DNA from: JBMNUL01 sp050946255
GTDB taxonomy: Bacteria > Actinomycetota > Coriobacteriia > Coriobacteriales > CADBOM01
NCBI GenBank assembly: GCA_050946255.1
Contig: JBMNUL010000029.1
Span: forward strand, 1-21,413
Direction: 5' to 3'
Length of the DNA: 21,413 bases
Part shown: piece after piece, positions 8,210-15,241 of the stretch
How the letters are laid out: each line of letters starts with the position of its first letter
Position numbering within the stretch: position 1 is the first letter of the stretch
The notes under the pieces: model-generated
What the model was told of the DNA's origin: nothing
What the model saw: only the letters and a program-made list of their open reading frames with translations
The model's database searches: none
Made by a program: the position numbers and the translations under genes

Positions 8210-8220
8210 TCATAACCTGC
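8008..8220. repeat. degenerate tandem array of about 45-base units, each with a short dyad
   Basis: Units start with CAT(A/G) near 8008, 8056, 8100, 8145, 8175 and 8211, and share CCAAAATCAATACG-like and CATAACCTG-like words. Each has a small dyad: CGGTC/GACCG at 8035-8047, GTTCT/AGAAC at 8080-8090, CGGTC/GACCG at 8124-8136, CAGGT/ACCTG at 8168-8183, and CAGGT/ACCTG at 8197-8219. The first four dyad centres are 44-45.5 bases apart. Unit lengths of 48, 44 and 45 are not all multiples of three, which argues against coding. On the minus strand each dyad is followed by a T-rich tract (for example TATTGATTTTGG). The last unit contains the stop codon of the OLD-family gene. There are no unique spacers, so it is not CRISPR. 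It may be serial terminators, a structured RNA or binding sites. Confidence 0.75.
8186..8219 (-). terminator. possible terminator over the OLD-family stop codon
   Basis: On the minus strand CAGGT (8219-8215) pairs with ACCTG (8201-8197) across a 13-base loop that includes most of the TGA at 8212-8210. Five bases later a run of six T follows (8191-8186). The 5-bp stem is weak. Confidence 0.35.
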
Positions 8221-9544
8221 GCTCTATGTCCTCGATGATTTCCCCAAACTCACTGACCAATGGATTCCTCTCATCCATGTAGTCTGGAATTTTATCCGCG
8301 ATTATCGCCTTGATGTCATCGAAAGAGTAGCTCTTCTTTCCCGAGCGAACTTCCCGTGAAAACCTGCCTCTGTTCGCGATGATGTCCTTGAAGAACCTGT
8401 CCTTGCGCCTTTTGGGGACAATCCCAAAGCAGTCTTGCAACAGTTTGTCGGGAGCGTACATCTCTATGCAGTCGCGCTTGATCGCATAGTCGAGTTTCTC
8501 GGGGTTGGACTTGTAGTCCATATCCCCATCGCGGATGATTGCACACTTGAATCCGAGCTTCCTGAACTCCTCCACCAGAATGTCGACGTTGGAGCCTCCC
8601 CCCGGAAGTATTGGATACTTCTCGCCGATTCCAAGAAGCTCCGCTGCCTTCTTGTACCACGGCAGGTCATATTGGCCTTCCACGAAGATGAAGGTTGATG
8701 AAGTCCCAACGGAATCGCTGATGATCTTGGCGACATTCGCACCGGGCTTATCGCCAACCGCATAAATGGTAGACTCCGGGGACGAGATTACCATGTCGCC
8801 AATCTTTGTCGTGAGAAACACCTGGGAGAAGCTGTCCCAGAGCTTGGGAATCCAAGATGCGGAGCAATCGCGGAGCAGCGAATCTTCAACATCGTCTACC
8901 GCCAGAATGGTGTTCTGGAATTCCCTCGAGCAAATTGCCCTGACGATATCCTCCTGTGAAAGAGCCGCAACTGCTCCGGATACCTCTTTGCTGTAGCTTG
9001 CCCTAACTGCATCGGCAAGCTTGAAGTCGACTTGAGGGACGACCTGAACCGAGAACCCACCACCGATGTCAATCGGATCGGTGCGTGCTCCAGCCTCCTC
9101 CATCATCTCATCGAAGACAGATCCCACGGTTTCCCTTGCCTTTTCCATGGCGACGTCCGTTATCAAGGCTGAGGCTTTTGCCGTTGCCAGCTTGCCCGCA
9201 AGAACATCCGCTGGCATCCCAGTCGAAGGGATGTAGATATAGTTCACATGCTCCAATACGTCCCAATCTGCCTCGGAGCTCTCGGGCCTGCAGAAGCCTG
9301 TCCGAGCATCGTAGACCCTGCGGTAGTTCTGGCCGTTGATCCTGACGCCGATCTGCACATCAAGCGCCGGATCTATGGCGCAGGACGGGTCCATGCGATC
9401 TCGGTTGAAGAAGAAGTCGAGCGCCTCGAGAATCGAGGTCTTTCCAGAAGAGTTCTCGCCCACGAACACAGAGTTCTTGCCGAAGACCTTGAAAACTCCG
9501 CGCCGCCATGCCTTGAAGTTCCTGATGTATATCGACTGAATCAA
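8210..9544 (-). CDS. OLD-family ATPase/TOPRIM nuclease, compact solo form
   Basis: A 444-residue protein. Residues 1-50 are an AAA/ABC-type start (IQSIYIRNFKAW, Walker A GENSSGKTS at 29-37). ALSQEDIVRA at about 194-203 looks like a reduced ABC signature, and ILAVDDVEDSLL at about 213-224 is the Walker B strand with Asp-Asp instead of Asp-Glu. The H-loop stretch VFLTTKIGD has Lys where OLD proteins have THS. A TOPRIM domain follows: FVEGQYD (Glu289), RDGDMD (Asp339, Asp341), and RDCIEMYAPDKLL, as in the OLD-like TOPRIM family. OLD proteins are ATP-controlled DNA nucleases, many of them in anti-phage systems. No UvrD helicase lies nearby, so it is not Gabija. The TTG at 9542-9544 has a GGAG site. 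Its stop lies inside the dyad array. Function in defence is inferred. Confidence 0.85.
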   Translation of the reverse strand: MIQSIYIRNFKAWRRGVFKVFGKNSVFVGENSSGKTSILEALDFFFNRDRMDPSCAIDPALDVQIGVRINGQNYRRVYDARTGFCRPESSEADWDVLEHVNYIYIPSTGMPADVLAGKLATAKASALITDVAMEKARETVGSVFDEMMEEAGARTDPIDIGGGFSVQVVPQVDFKLADAVRASYSKEVSGAVAALSQEDIVRAICSREFQNTILAVDDVEDSLLRDCSASWIPKLWDSFSQVFLTTKIGDMVISSPESTIYAVGDKPGANVAKIISDSVGTSSTFIFVEGQYDLPWYKKAAELLGIGEKYPILPGGGSNVDILVEEFRKLGFKCAIIRDGDMDYKSNPEKLDYAIKRDCIEMYAPDKLLQDCFGIVPKRRKDRFFKDIIANRGRFSREVRSGKKSYSFDDIKAIIADKIPDYMDERNPLVSEFGEIIEDIERRL

Positions 9545-9557
9545 GCTGTCTCCAAAT

Positions 9558-9653
9558 CTATTCCGTCTCTTTCAACACGAGGGCCGCATGCCCTTCGCAC
9601 GAACACGCTGGATAGCCGCCGGGCTTAAACCTGCAAGAAGCATCGGCTGGCAC
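9558..9653 (-). CDS. possible 31-residue cysteine-containing peptide
   Basis: In the gap between the radical SAM gene and the OLD-family gene, a short frame from a GTG at 9651-9653 to TAG at 9558-9560 encodes a peptide with PGGYPACSCEGHAALVLKET and three cysteines. AGCAGG lies about 8 bases upstream of the GTG. The same frame continues upstream without a stop into the radical SAM gene. It could be a real small gene, the eroded tail of a longer protein, or chance. I do not recognise the family. Confidence 0.2.
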   Translation of the reverse strand: MPADASCRFKPGGYPACSCEGHAALVLKETE

Positions 9654-9703
9654 CGCCAGAACCTGCTGGACCGCAAATCCAATCGGATGCCGAAAGTGGA
9701 AAA

Positions 9704-10552
9704 TCATACGTTCCCCAATCGAACATCGCCCAAATGCCTGCTCGCGACATTCGCAAGCTTGGCCAGCGTCCCCTTGGGCGTAGGTGGACGGTCGGTCATC
9801 TTGTAGCGCGGGAAGAACCGCGTGATGTGCAAGGTGATATCCGATCCCAACGAGGCCAGCCAGCTGGACTCCTCCTCCATCTGGCTCTCGGAATCGTTGA
9901 GCCCTGGGATAACCAAGGTCGTCACCTCCACATGCGATGACTTGGATGCGAGCTCGATTGCCCTCTTGACCGTGGAAAGCCCCTCTGGAGCACCAACCAT
10001 GTCGTAGAAACTCTGGTCGTAGGCTTTGAGGTCGATGTTCCATGCGTCTATATAGGGCAGGAGCTTGGTGAGGTAGTCCTCGCAGATGTAGCCGTTGCTG
10101 ACCACAACGTTGAGCATCCCTGCCTCATGGACGGCACGGCTGCTGTGAAGGAGGTAGTCGAAGCTGGTCGTCGGCTCGTTGTAGGTGAAGGCCACACCGA
10201 TGTTGCCACGTGAGGAGAGGCCCTCGGCCATTGACACGAGCTCGTCTGGAAGGAGGATCCTGGCACCCGGAGTATGGACGCTCGCTCCCCTCACCATGGA
10301 GATGTCGCTGTTCTGGCAGAACGGGCAACGGAAGCTGCACCCGAATCCTCCAACCGAGAGAACCTTGCTGCCGGGGTGGAAGTTGGCAAGGGGCTTTTTC
10401 TCAATCGGGTCGAGGGCGACTGCGGAGACCAACCCGAAGTTGAAGTCTCCGATCTCGCCGTTTTCGCAGGTCCTTGCACCGCAGATTCCCAGACCTCCCT
10501 CGGGAATCTTGCAGTGATGCGGGCACACGCCGCATCGAGCCTCTGCGGTCAC
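9704..10552 (-). CDS. amrS: AmmeMemoRadiSam system radical SAM enzyme
   Basis: A 282-residue protein. The N-terminus has a cysteine-rich patch (CGVCPHHC at 7-14, then Cys24 and Cys29) typical of AmrS/PflA-related enzymes. The radical SAM motif CxxxCxxC is Cys72, Cys76 and Cys79 (GCSFRCPFCQN), which holds the 4Fe-4S cluster that cleaves S-adenosylmethionine. Other family features include DPIEKKPLANFHPG and FTYNEPTTSFDY. Its substrate is, to my knowledge, not established. The GTG at 10550-10552 overlaps the TGA of the upstream fusion gene by 4 bases (GTGA), so translation is coupled. The protein ends at about the conserved LGN motif and lacks the extra C-terminal tail seen in many homologues; I judge this a natural short form. 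Confidence 0.92.
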   Translation of the reverse strand: MTAEARCGVCPHHCKIPEGGLGICGARTCENGEIGDFNFGLVSAVALDPIEKKPLANFHPGSKVLSVGGFGCSFRCPFCQNSDISMVRGASVHTPGARILLPDELVSMAEGLSSRGNIGVAFTYNEPTTSFDYLLHSSRAVHEAGMLNVVVSNGYICEDYLTKLLPYIDAWNIDLKAYDQSFYDMVGAPEGLSTVKRAIELASKSSHVEVTTLVIPGLNDSESQMEEESSWLASLGSDITLHITRFFPRYKMTDRPPTPKGTLAKLANVASRHLGDVRLGNV

Positions 10553-11967
10553 AGGTGCCTCACGACCTCGAAGCGCTCCATATCGAACTTGCCGTTGGGG
10601 TTGATCCCGGCTTTGCGGCAGGCAATCCTCACCTGCTCTTCGGGCGTGTCAACGCCTTCGAGGTCTGGGAGCAGGAGGCCGCGCTTGCCGTGGTGGGTGA
10701 CGATGACCCCGTAGCGCTTGACATCGAGCTGGTCCATGGAATCGATTGGCTCCGCCTTGCCGAGCACGTCCACTGAGATGTCCAGGTAGTCGAGCTCTCT
10801 TGGCACAATCGGGCTGAACCTTGGGTCGCGCGAGCAGGCGCTGACCGCATTCTGCAAGATTTCGTCTGCCAGGTTCTTTCGCGTTGCGGAAATCGTTCCG
10901 ATGCAACCCCTCAGGTCACCGTTCTCGTGGATGGACACGAACGCGCCGGACTGGGTGTTCAGGAGCTCGTCGGCAGCTGCTGGATCCTCTTTCAGAAGCT
11001 TGACCACCTCGGGGTCGTCGCTCGAGAGCCTGAGCCCGCCCTTCACGTAGTTCTCGACGGAGAGCCACGCCAATCTCACGAAGAGGTCCGAATCCTTCCT
11101 CTTCTCATCTGCGGCAGACCTGTGCTTGCGAATGTATTCCTCGCCGAAGTGCCTCGTTGGATCGTCGCCAACTACCTCGATGATCGCGGTGGCATATCCG
11201 ACCCCGAATATCCCCTCGTAAGAGAGGAGCTTCGGCGAAACCGCCTTGCCGTCGAGCGAGCCGGCCATCTCGATGAACGACCTGTGACCGCACTCCCCCG
11301 CTTCCTCGCAGAAGTTCTCATCGAATTCAAGGAGGTCGCCGAAATTGCCGGTATCGATGTCATGGGTGATGCGCTCGTCGAACTTGGGACCTTCGGGATT
11401 GAAACCATAGGGCCCGTCCTCGCGAAGCCTGTGGGACAGGTCGCCGCTGGCTATCACGACGGTGCGGCGTTCCAGCTCCTCAGCCACCTTCCCGATATAC
11501 GTACCGAACTCGTAGTGGTCGATCAGGGGCAACCCGGAGAGCGAGCAGCGGACCAGCTTGTAGTCTTTGTAGTACTTCTCAACGTAGTAGAGAGGGAGGA
11601 TCGTGCCATGGTCGAGCTTGGGCTTGCGGTCTCCCTCGGTTCCAGCTGACAGCCCCGCCTCGGAAGCCTCTTCCGCCAGGCGCTTGACGAACTCGACGTC
11701 GTATTCCTTCTCTATAGAGACGTGCGGGCAACGGAACTGCCCCATGTCTCCCCTAGCGGACTTTCCGGGAGAGATGTGTATGTAATCGGAATACATGATC
11801 GCGTGCGGCGAGATGACGACGATGGTCTCGGGAGCCAGCTCGGCTACACGCTTCCCGACCTTGTTATAGCCCTCGATAGTGGCGGGAATCTCGCGCTCCT
11901 GGCCTCGGCCGACGTCGGGAATCGCAAGTGGTGGATGGGGAAGCACGAATGCTCCAACGATTGACAT
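10549..11967 (-). CDS. amrA: AmmeMemoRadiSam system protein: LigB/MEMO-like domain fused to AMMECR1
   Basis: A 472-residue two-domain protein. Residues 1-265 are a LigB/class III extradiol dioxygenase-like domain related to MEMO, with candidate metal ligands His11 (LPHPPLAIP), His55 (VISPHAIMYSD), His120 (LDHGTILPLYY) and His179 (GDLSHRL). Residues from about 290 to 472 are an AMMECR1 domain with its hallmark LRGCIGT (352-358). The three AmmeMemoRadiSam components are therefore encoded by only two genes here, followed with a 4-base overlap by the radical SAM enzyme. Co-occurrence of the three is well known, but their common reaction is, as far as I know, unresolved; a modification chemistry on a shared substrate is the usual inference. 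The ATG at 11965-11967 follows a GGAGGTG site. Confidence 0.92.
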   Translation of the reverse strand: MSIVGAFVLPHPPLAIPDVGRGQEREIPATIEGYNKVGKRVAELAPETIVVISPHAIMYSDYIHISPGKSARGDMGQFRCPHVSIEKEYDVEFVKRLAEEASEAGLSAGTEGDRKPKLDHGTILPLYYVEKYYKDYKLVRCSLSGLPLIDHYEFGTYIGKVAEELERRTVVIASGDLSHRLREDGPYGFNPEGPKFDERITHDIDTGNFGDLLEFDENFCEEAGECGHRSFIEMAGSLDGKAVSPKLLSYEGIFGVGYATAIIEVVGDDPTRHFGEEYIRKHRSAADEKRKDSDLFVRLAWLSVENYVKGGLRLSSDDPEVVKLLKEDPAAADELLNTQSGAFVSIHENGDLRGCIGTISATRKNLADEILQNAVSACSRDPRFSPIVPRELDYLDISVDVLGKAEPIDSMDQLDVKRYGVIVTHHGKRGLLLPDLEGVDTPEEQVRIACRKAGINPNGKFDMERFEVVRHL

Positions 11968-12034
11968 GATGCACCTCCGAACTTGGATACTTCACGTTCA
12001 ATCAAGATGATAGCCCAAAAGGAGGGCATACCGG

Positions 12035-12151
12035 CCCAGGCCTGGGAGACTTTCAACAATATGGCCTGGCCAGGCGTGACACTTACTCTGCACGAGTCGG
12101 ACGTGCCAGCAGCACTTCCGCCCATGCCGAGATCAGCACAACCTGACCAGG
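12035..12151. repeat. three CCTGG/CCAGG palindromes between amr and por genes
   Basis: CCCAGGCCTGGG (12035-12046) and GCCTGGCCAGGC (12064-12075) are perfect 12-bp palindromes. CCTGACCAGG (12142-12151) repeats the theme with arms CCTG/CAGG. All lie in the 245-base gap upstream of the LigB-AMMECR1 gene and downstream of porB. They could be operator sites for the amr genes or parts of an mRNA structure. No -35/-10 pair is clear in the gap. Confidence 0.45.
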
Positions 12152-12212
12152 CCATCCCCTGCCGAGCTCGAATCCTGTTTGGGACCCAGCAGCACAATCA
12201 ATCTATCAGTCT

Positions 12213-13154
12213 CTACTCAGATTCCCCGCAGCGCCTCTGCACATACGCGTAGAACTCGTCCACGTCCTCCTGAATCTTGGAGATCAGCTCTTCGTTCACC
12301 TCGGGCTTGAAAAGGTGGCGGAAGCGGCCCTGCGGACGCATGTACTCTTCAACTGGCACGACATCGGAGTCCCTGACTTCCTTCATCGACCATTTCCCAT
12401 CCTCGACCTCGAAGAGCGGCCAGAACTTGGACTTGATGGCAAGTCTTGCAATCTGCACCGTCTGGTCTGAGGGAATTCTCCAGCCGCGGGGACACGGGGC
12501 AAGCACGTTGAGGAACGCCGGCCCGTCGACCGCGATTGCCTTCTCGGCCTTCTTGACGAGGTCATTCCAGTCGCCGATAGATGCCTGAGCGACATAGGGG
12601 ATGTGATGTGCGGCGATGATACTCGTGAGGTCCTTGCGGGCTTCTTTCTTGCCGTCGAGCACCTTTCCAACCTCGGAAGTCGTTGCCCACGCACCCCTCG
12701 GGGTTGCGGATGAACGCTGGATTCCGGTGTTCATGTAGGCATTGTTGTCATAGCAGACATAGACCATGTCGTGTCCGCGCTCCATCGCACCGGACAGCGA
12801 CTGCAGACCGATGTCGTAGGTTCCGCCGTCACCCCCGAACGTCACGAACTTGATCTTCTTGTCGGTGGGAATCTTGCCCTTTGCCTTCATTCCCTTGAAA
12901 GCGGCCTCGACGCCGGACATCGTGGCACCGGCATTCTCGAATGCGTTGTGGATGAACGGCACGTCCCATGAAGAGTAGGGATAGATCGTGGTGGAAACCT
13001 CGAGGCATCCCGTGGCGGATCCCACGACGAGGTCGGCATCTCCTGCACCCATCAAGACCTGGCGCACCGCAATTGATGCTCCGCAACCCGCACAGAGGCG
13101 ATGTCCCGGCGCAAGTCGCTCAGGAAGAGCGCTCAGCTGTTTGATATTAGCCAT
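12213..13154 (-). CDS. porB: 2-oxoacid (pyruvate):ferredoxin oxidoreductase, beta subunit
   Basis: A 313-residue subunit that binds thiamine diphosphate and the catalytic 4Fe-4S cluster. The TPP motif is GGDGGTYDIGLQSL, ending in the NN pair of YDNNAYMNTG (about 108-143). Cluster cysteines are Cys21 and Cys24 (LCAGCGAS), Cys50 (SATGCLEVST) and Cys221 (APCPRGW), the standard pattern of PorB. With the other three subunits it interconverts pyruvate plus CoA with acetyl-CoA, CO2 and reduced ferredoxin. The ATG at 13152-13154 is chosen because AGGAGG lies 10 bases upstream; an in-frame TTG three codons earlier is too close to that site. It is the last gene of the operon, 14 bases after porA. Pyruvate is the likely substrate, but another 2-oxoacid cannot be excluded by eye. 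Confidence 0.95.
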   Translation of the reverse strand: MANIKQLSALPERLAPGHRLCAGCGASIAVRQVLMGAGDADLVVGSATGCLEVSTTIYPYSSWDVPFIHNAFENAGATMSGVEAAFKGMKAKGKIPTDKKIKFVTFGGDGGTYDIGLQSLSGAMERGHDMVYVCYDNNAYMNTGIQRSSATPRGAWATTSEVGKVLDGKKEARKDLTSIIAAHHIPYVAQASIGDWNDLVKKAEKAIAVDGPAFLNVLAPCPRGWRIPSDQTVQIARLAIKSKFWPLFEVEDGKWSMKEVRDSDVVPVEEYMRPQGRFRHLFKPEVNEELISKIQEDVDEFYAYVQRRCGESE

Positions 13155-13168
13155 CGTTTCCAAACCTC

Positions 13169-14350
13169 CTATCGGGTTCCCAAATACTTGATCGAGCTGT
13201 CGATCTTGCCGGCGGCCACGTCATCGAGGTCGTGGTAAACACCCTCGAGCATATCGAGCGTGATGTCGGTTCCGCCCAATCCGTACAGGTAGTTCTTCAG
13301 CGGAATCTGCAGCCCCGCGGAATAGAGGGCGGAGCAAACATCCTCGGCTAACGGGGCGAACTGCGCTCCCATGGCCTCGGTGCGGTCGAGCACCGCTATT
13401 GCCTTGACCCCAGAAAGGGCCTCGGCAACGTCCTTTGCCGGGAAGGGCCTGAACAGGCGAACCCTCACGACGCCGACCTTCTCGCCCTTGGCACGCAGCC
13501 TCTTCGCAACCGCACGGGCATTTCCTGCGCAGGAGCCGAGGATGACGATTGCCTTCTCGGCATCCTCCATTCCCCAAGTGTCAACGGTTTTGAAGGGACG
13601 CCCGCATACCTTCTCCCATTCGTCTCCGATCTCCTGGATCACCGGCTGAGCGGAATTCATCATCAAGCGCTGGGCCTGCTTGGCCTCGATGTACGGCTGG
13701 CTGTTGGCATACATCCCCATGCCAACTGGATTGTCGAGGTCGAGAAGTGCATGCTCGGGAGTCCTGCCCCCGACGAAGGCCTTGACGGACTCATCGTCCA
13801 GCAGCTCGCAGCGCTCCATAGCATGAGTTGTGACGAACCCGTCGAGCGAAGTGCAAACTGGATTCTGGATTCGCGGGTCCTCTGCAATGCGGAAGGCCAT
13901 CAGCGAGTTGTCGTAAGCCTCCTGTGCGTTCTCGGCCATGAGAATGATCCAGCCGGAATCGCGAACACCCATGATGTCGCCGTGATCGGCCCCGATGTTG
14001 ATTGGGGACGAAAGCGCACGGTTGGCGTTGGCGAGAACGATCGGGAGCCTCATGCCGGCTGCGATGTAGAGTTCCTCCCACATGAGCGCGAGCCCCTGCG
14101 AGGAAGTTGCAGTCGCCACTCTGGCTCCTGCAGCCGAGGCACCGATGCAGGCGGACATCGCAGAATGCTCGGACTCGGTTGGCACGAATTCAGTGCGGAC
14201 ATCACCGTCTGCCACGAACTTGGCGAATCCCTCGATAATCGTTGTCTGAGGGGTGATCGGGTAGGCCGCCACCACATCCGGCTCGGCCTGGCGGAACGCC
14301 TGGGACACCATGGCGTTGCCGGTACTAGAGAGAACTGTTACCTTAGGCAT
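13169..14350 (-). CDS. porA: 2-oxoacid (pyruvate):ferredoxin oxidoreductase, alpha subunit
   Basis: A 393-residue subunit holding the pyrimidine-binding and transketolase C-like domains. It starts with GNAMVSQAFRQAEPDVVAAY and PITPQTTIIE, carries the TESEHSAMSACIGASAAGAR stretch with the conserved Glu near residue 61, and ends in a domain with ILGSCAGNARAVAKRLRAKG. These are standard PorA features. The ATG at 14348-14350 is preceded by AAGGTGG at 5 bases and overlaps the porD stop by 8 bases (ATGCCTAA). A GTG three codons upstream is a possible but less likely start. It forms the TPP site together with PorB. Confidence 0.94.
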   Translation of the reverse strand: MPKVTVLSSTGNAMVSQAFRQAEPDVVAAYPITPQTTIIEGFAKFVADGDVRTEFVPTESEHSAMSACIGASAAGARVATATSSQGLALMWEELYIAAGMRLPIVLANANRALSSPINIGADHGDIMGVRDSGWIILMAENAQEAYDNSLMAFRIAEDPRIQNPVCTSLDGFVTTHAMERCELLDDESVKAFVGGRTPEHALLDLDNPVGMGMYANSQPYIEAKQAQRLMMNSAQPVIQEIGDEWEKVCGRPFKTVDTWGMEDAEKAIVILGSCAGNARAVAKRLRAKGEKVGVVRVRLFRPFPAKDVAEALSGVKAIAVLDRTEAMGAQFAPLAEDVCSALYSAGLQIPLKNYLYGLGGTDITLDMLEGVYHDLDDVAAGKIDSSIKYLGTR

Positions 14351-14669
14351 CCTTACCACCTTCCGCCTCTACCTCGTTGACCATCTTCAGCGCATCCTTT
14401 GGGCACTCGCCCACGCAGATTCCGCATCCCTTGCAGTGGTCGTAGTCGATTCCGGTCATCTTGCCGTCCTCCACGACAATCGAGGAGTCCGGGCAGCTGA
14501 TCCAGCAGAACAGGCAGCTGATGCACTTGTCCTCATCCCAAACTGGACGGAAGGTTCTCCACCCTCCAGTGATGTAGTCAACGGAGTTTCCAGCCTCCAG
14601 TGCCACAAGTCCCTTGGGGAACTGCTCGGCTGTCCAGTTGTCGAAATTGGAGACATCCCACTTGGCCAT
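14343..14669 (-). CDS. porD: 2-oxoacid:ferredoxin oxidoreductase, delta subunit (2x4Fe-4S)
   Basis: A 108-residue ferredoxin-like subunit. Two CxxCxxCxxxC motifs, Cys49/52/55/59 (CISCLFCWISCP) and Cys79/82/85/89 (CKGCGICVGECP), bind two 4Fe-4S clusters that pass electrons from the PorB cluster to external ferredoxin. The ATG at 14667-14669 overlaps the porC stop (TAATG) and has GGAGG within the end of porC, so translation is coupled. The longer open frame upstream reads only through porC in another frame. Confidence 0.95.
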   Translation of the reverse strand: MAKWDVSNFDNWTAEQFPKGLVALEAGNSVDYITGGWRTFRPVWDEDKCISCLFCWISCPDSSIVVEDGKMTGIDYDHCKGCGICVGECPKDALKMVNEVEAEGGKDA

Positions 14670-15241
14670 TACAGCGACACCTCCTTGTAAGCACGGTCGA
14701 CTGACTCTAGATTGTGGTCGATGACCTCCTGGGAGAATTTCTTCTTGAAAGACTCCACGAGGTTCTCCTTGAGCGCATCCACGGGAATTACCCCCGTGAC
14801 CGAGGAAAGCGCGGCGCAAATCGGGGTGTTGGGGATATCGCGGCCGATGGTGTCTAGCGCGATTCCGGAAGCATCAACGACTGCGACCTTTACGGTGTCG
14901 GGTACTCCGAGTTCTTTTCGAATCTGGTCGGCGCTCTTGACCGTGTTGACGATCACAGTGCCATCGTCCTTCAAACCCTCCACCACATCGACGATTCTCA
15001 GAAGCGTGTCGTCGAGCACGACCACGGTGTCGGGGTTGATGATGTTGTTGTGAACCTCGATGGGCTCATCGCACACCCTGGTGAACGCCTTGATCGGCGC
15101 ACCGGTGCGCTCGGGCCCGTATTCTGGCATCGCCTGCATGTATCGGCCCTGATAGAGCGCGGTCTCGGCCACGAGCTTCGCGGCGGTCACCGCACCCTGG
15201 CCGGCACGCGCGTGCCATCGTATCTCGACCAGTTGGGACAT
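14669..15241 (-). CDS. porC: 2-oxoacid:ferredoxin oxidoreductase, gamma subunit
   Basis: A 190-residue subunit that matches the PorC/VorC family: MSQLVEIRWHARAGQGAVTA with the Gly-rich CoA-domain start, then YMQAMPEYGPERTGAPIKAF and GIALDTIGRDIPNTP. In the four-subunit enzymes this domain corresponds to domain II/IV of homodimeric PFOR and helps place CoA. The ATG at 15239-15241 has AGGAGAAGG just upstream. The 85-residue in-frame extension to 15496 crosses the promoter and is not coding. It is the first gene of porCDAB, an arrangement known from archaea and Thermotoga and common in anaerobes without the single-chain enzyme. Confidence 0.94.
   Translation of the reverse strand: MSQLVEIRWHARAGQGAVTAAKLVAETALYQGRYMQAMPEYGPERTGAPIKAFTRVCDEPIEVHNNIINPDTVVVLDDTLLRIVDVVEGLKDDGTVIVNTVKSADQIRKELGVPDTVKVAVVDASGIALDTIGRDIPNTPICAALSSVTGVIPVDALKENLVESFKKKFSQEVIDHNLESVDRAYKEVSL

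Noticed and set aside
8008..8220. CRISPR array
   Set aside because: The units adjoin each other without unique spacers of constant length, the units are degenerate, and there is no cas gene in the window.
7852..8282. Plus-strand open frames across the repeat array (103 and 72 residues)
   Set aside because: They only translate the tandem repeats, have no ribosome site, and the unit lengths do not preserve a frame.
8210..9544. Gabija or retron system
   Set aside because: No UvrD-type helicase and no reverse transcriptase is encoded nearby; only the OLD-type protein is present.
10927..11649. 240-residue plus-strand frame antisense to the LigB-AMMECR1 gene
   Set aside because: It lies wholly inside a clearly conserved gene and shows no domain of its own.
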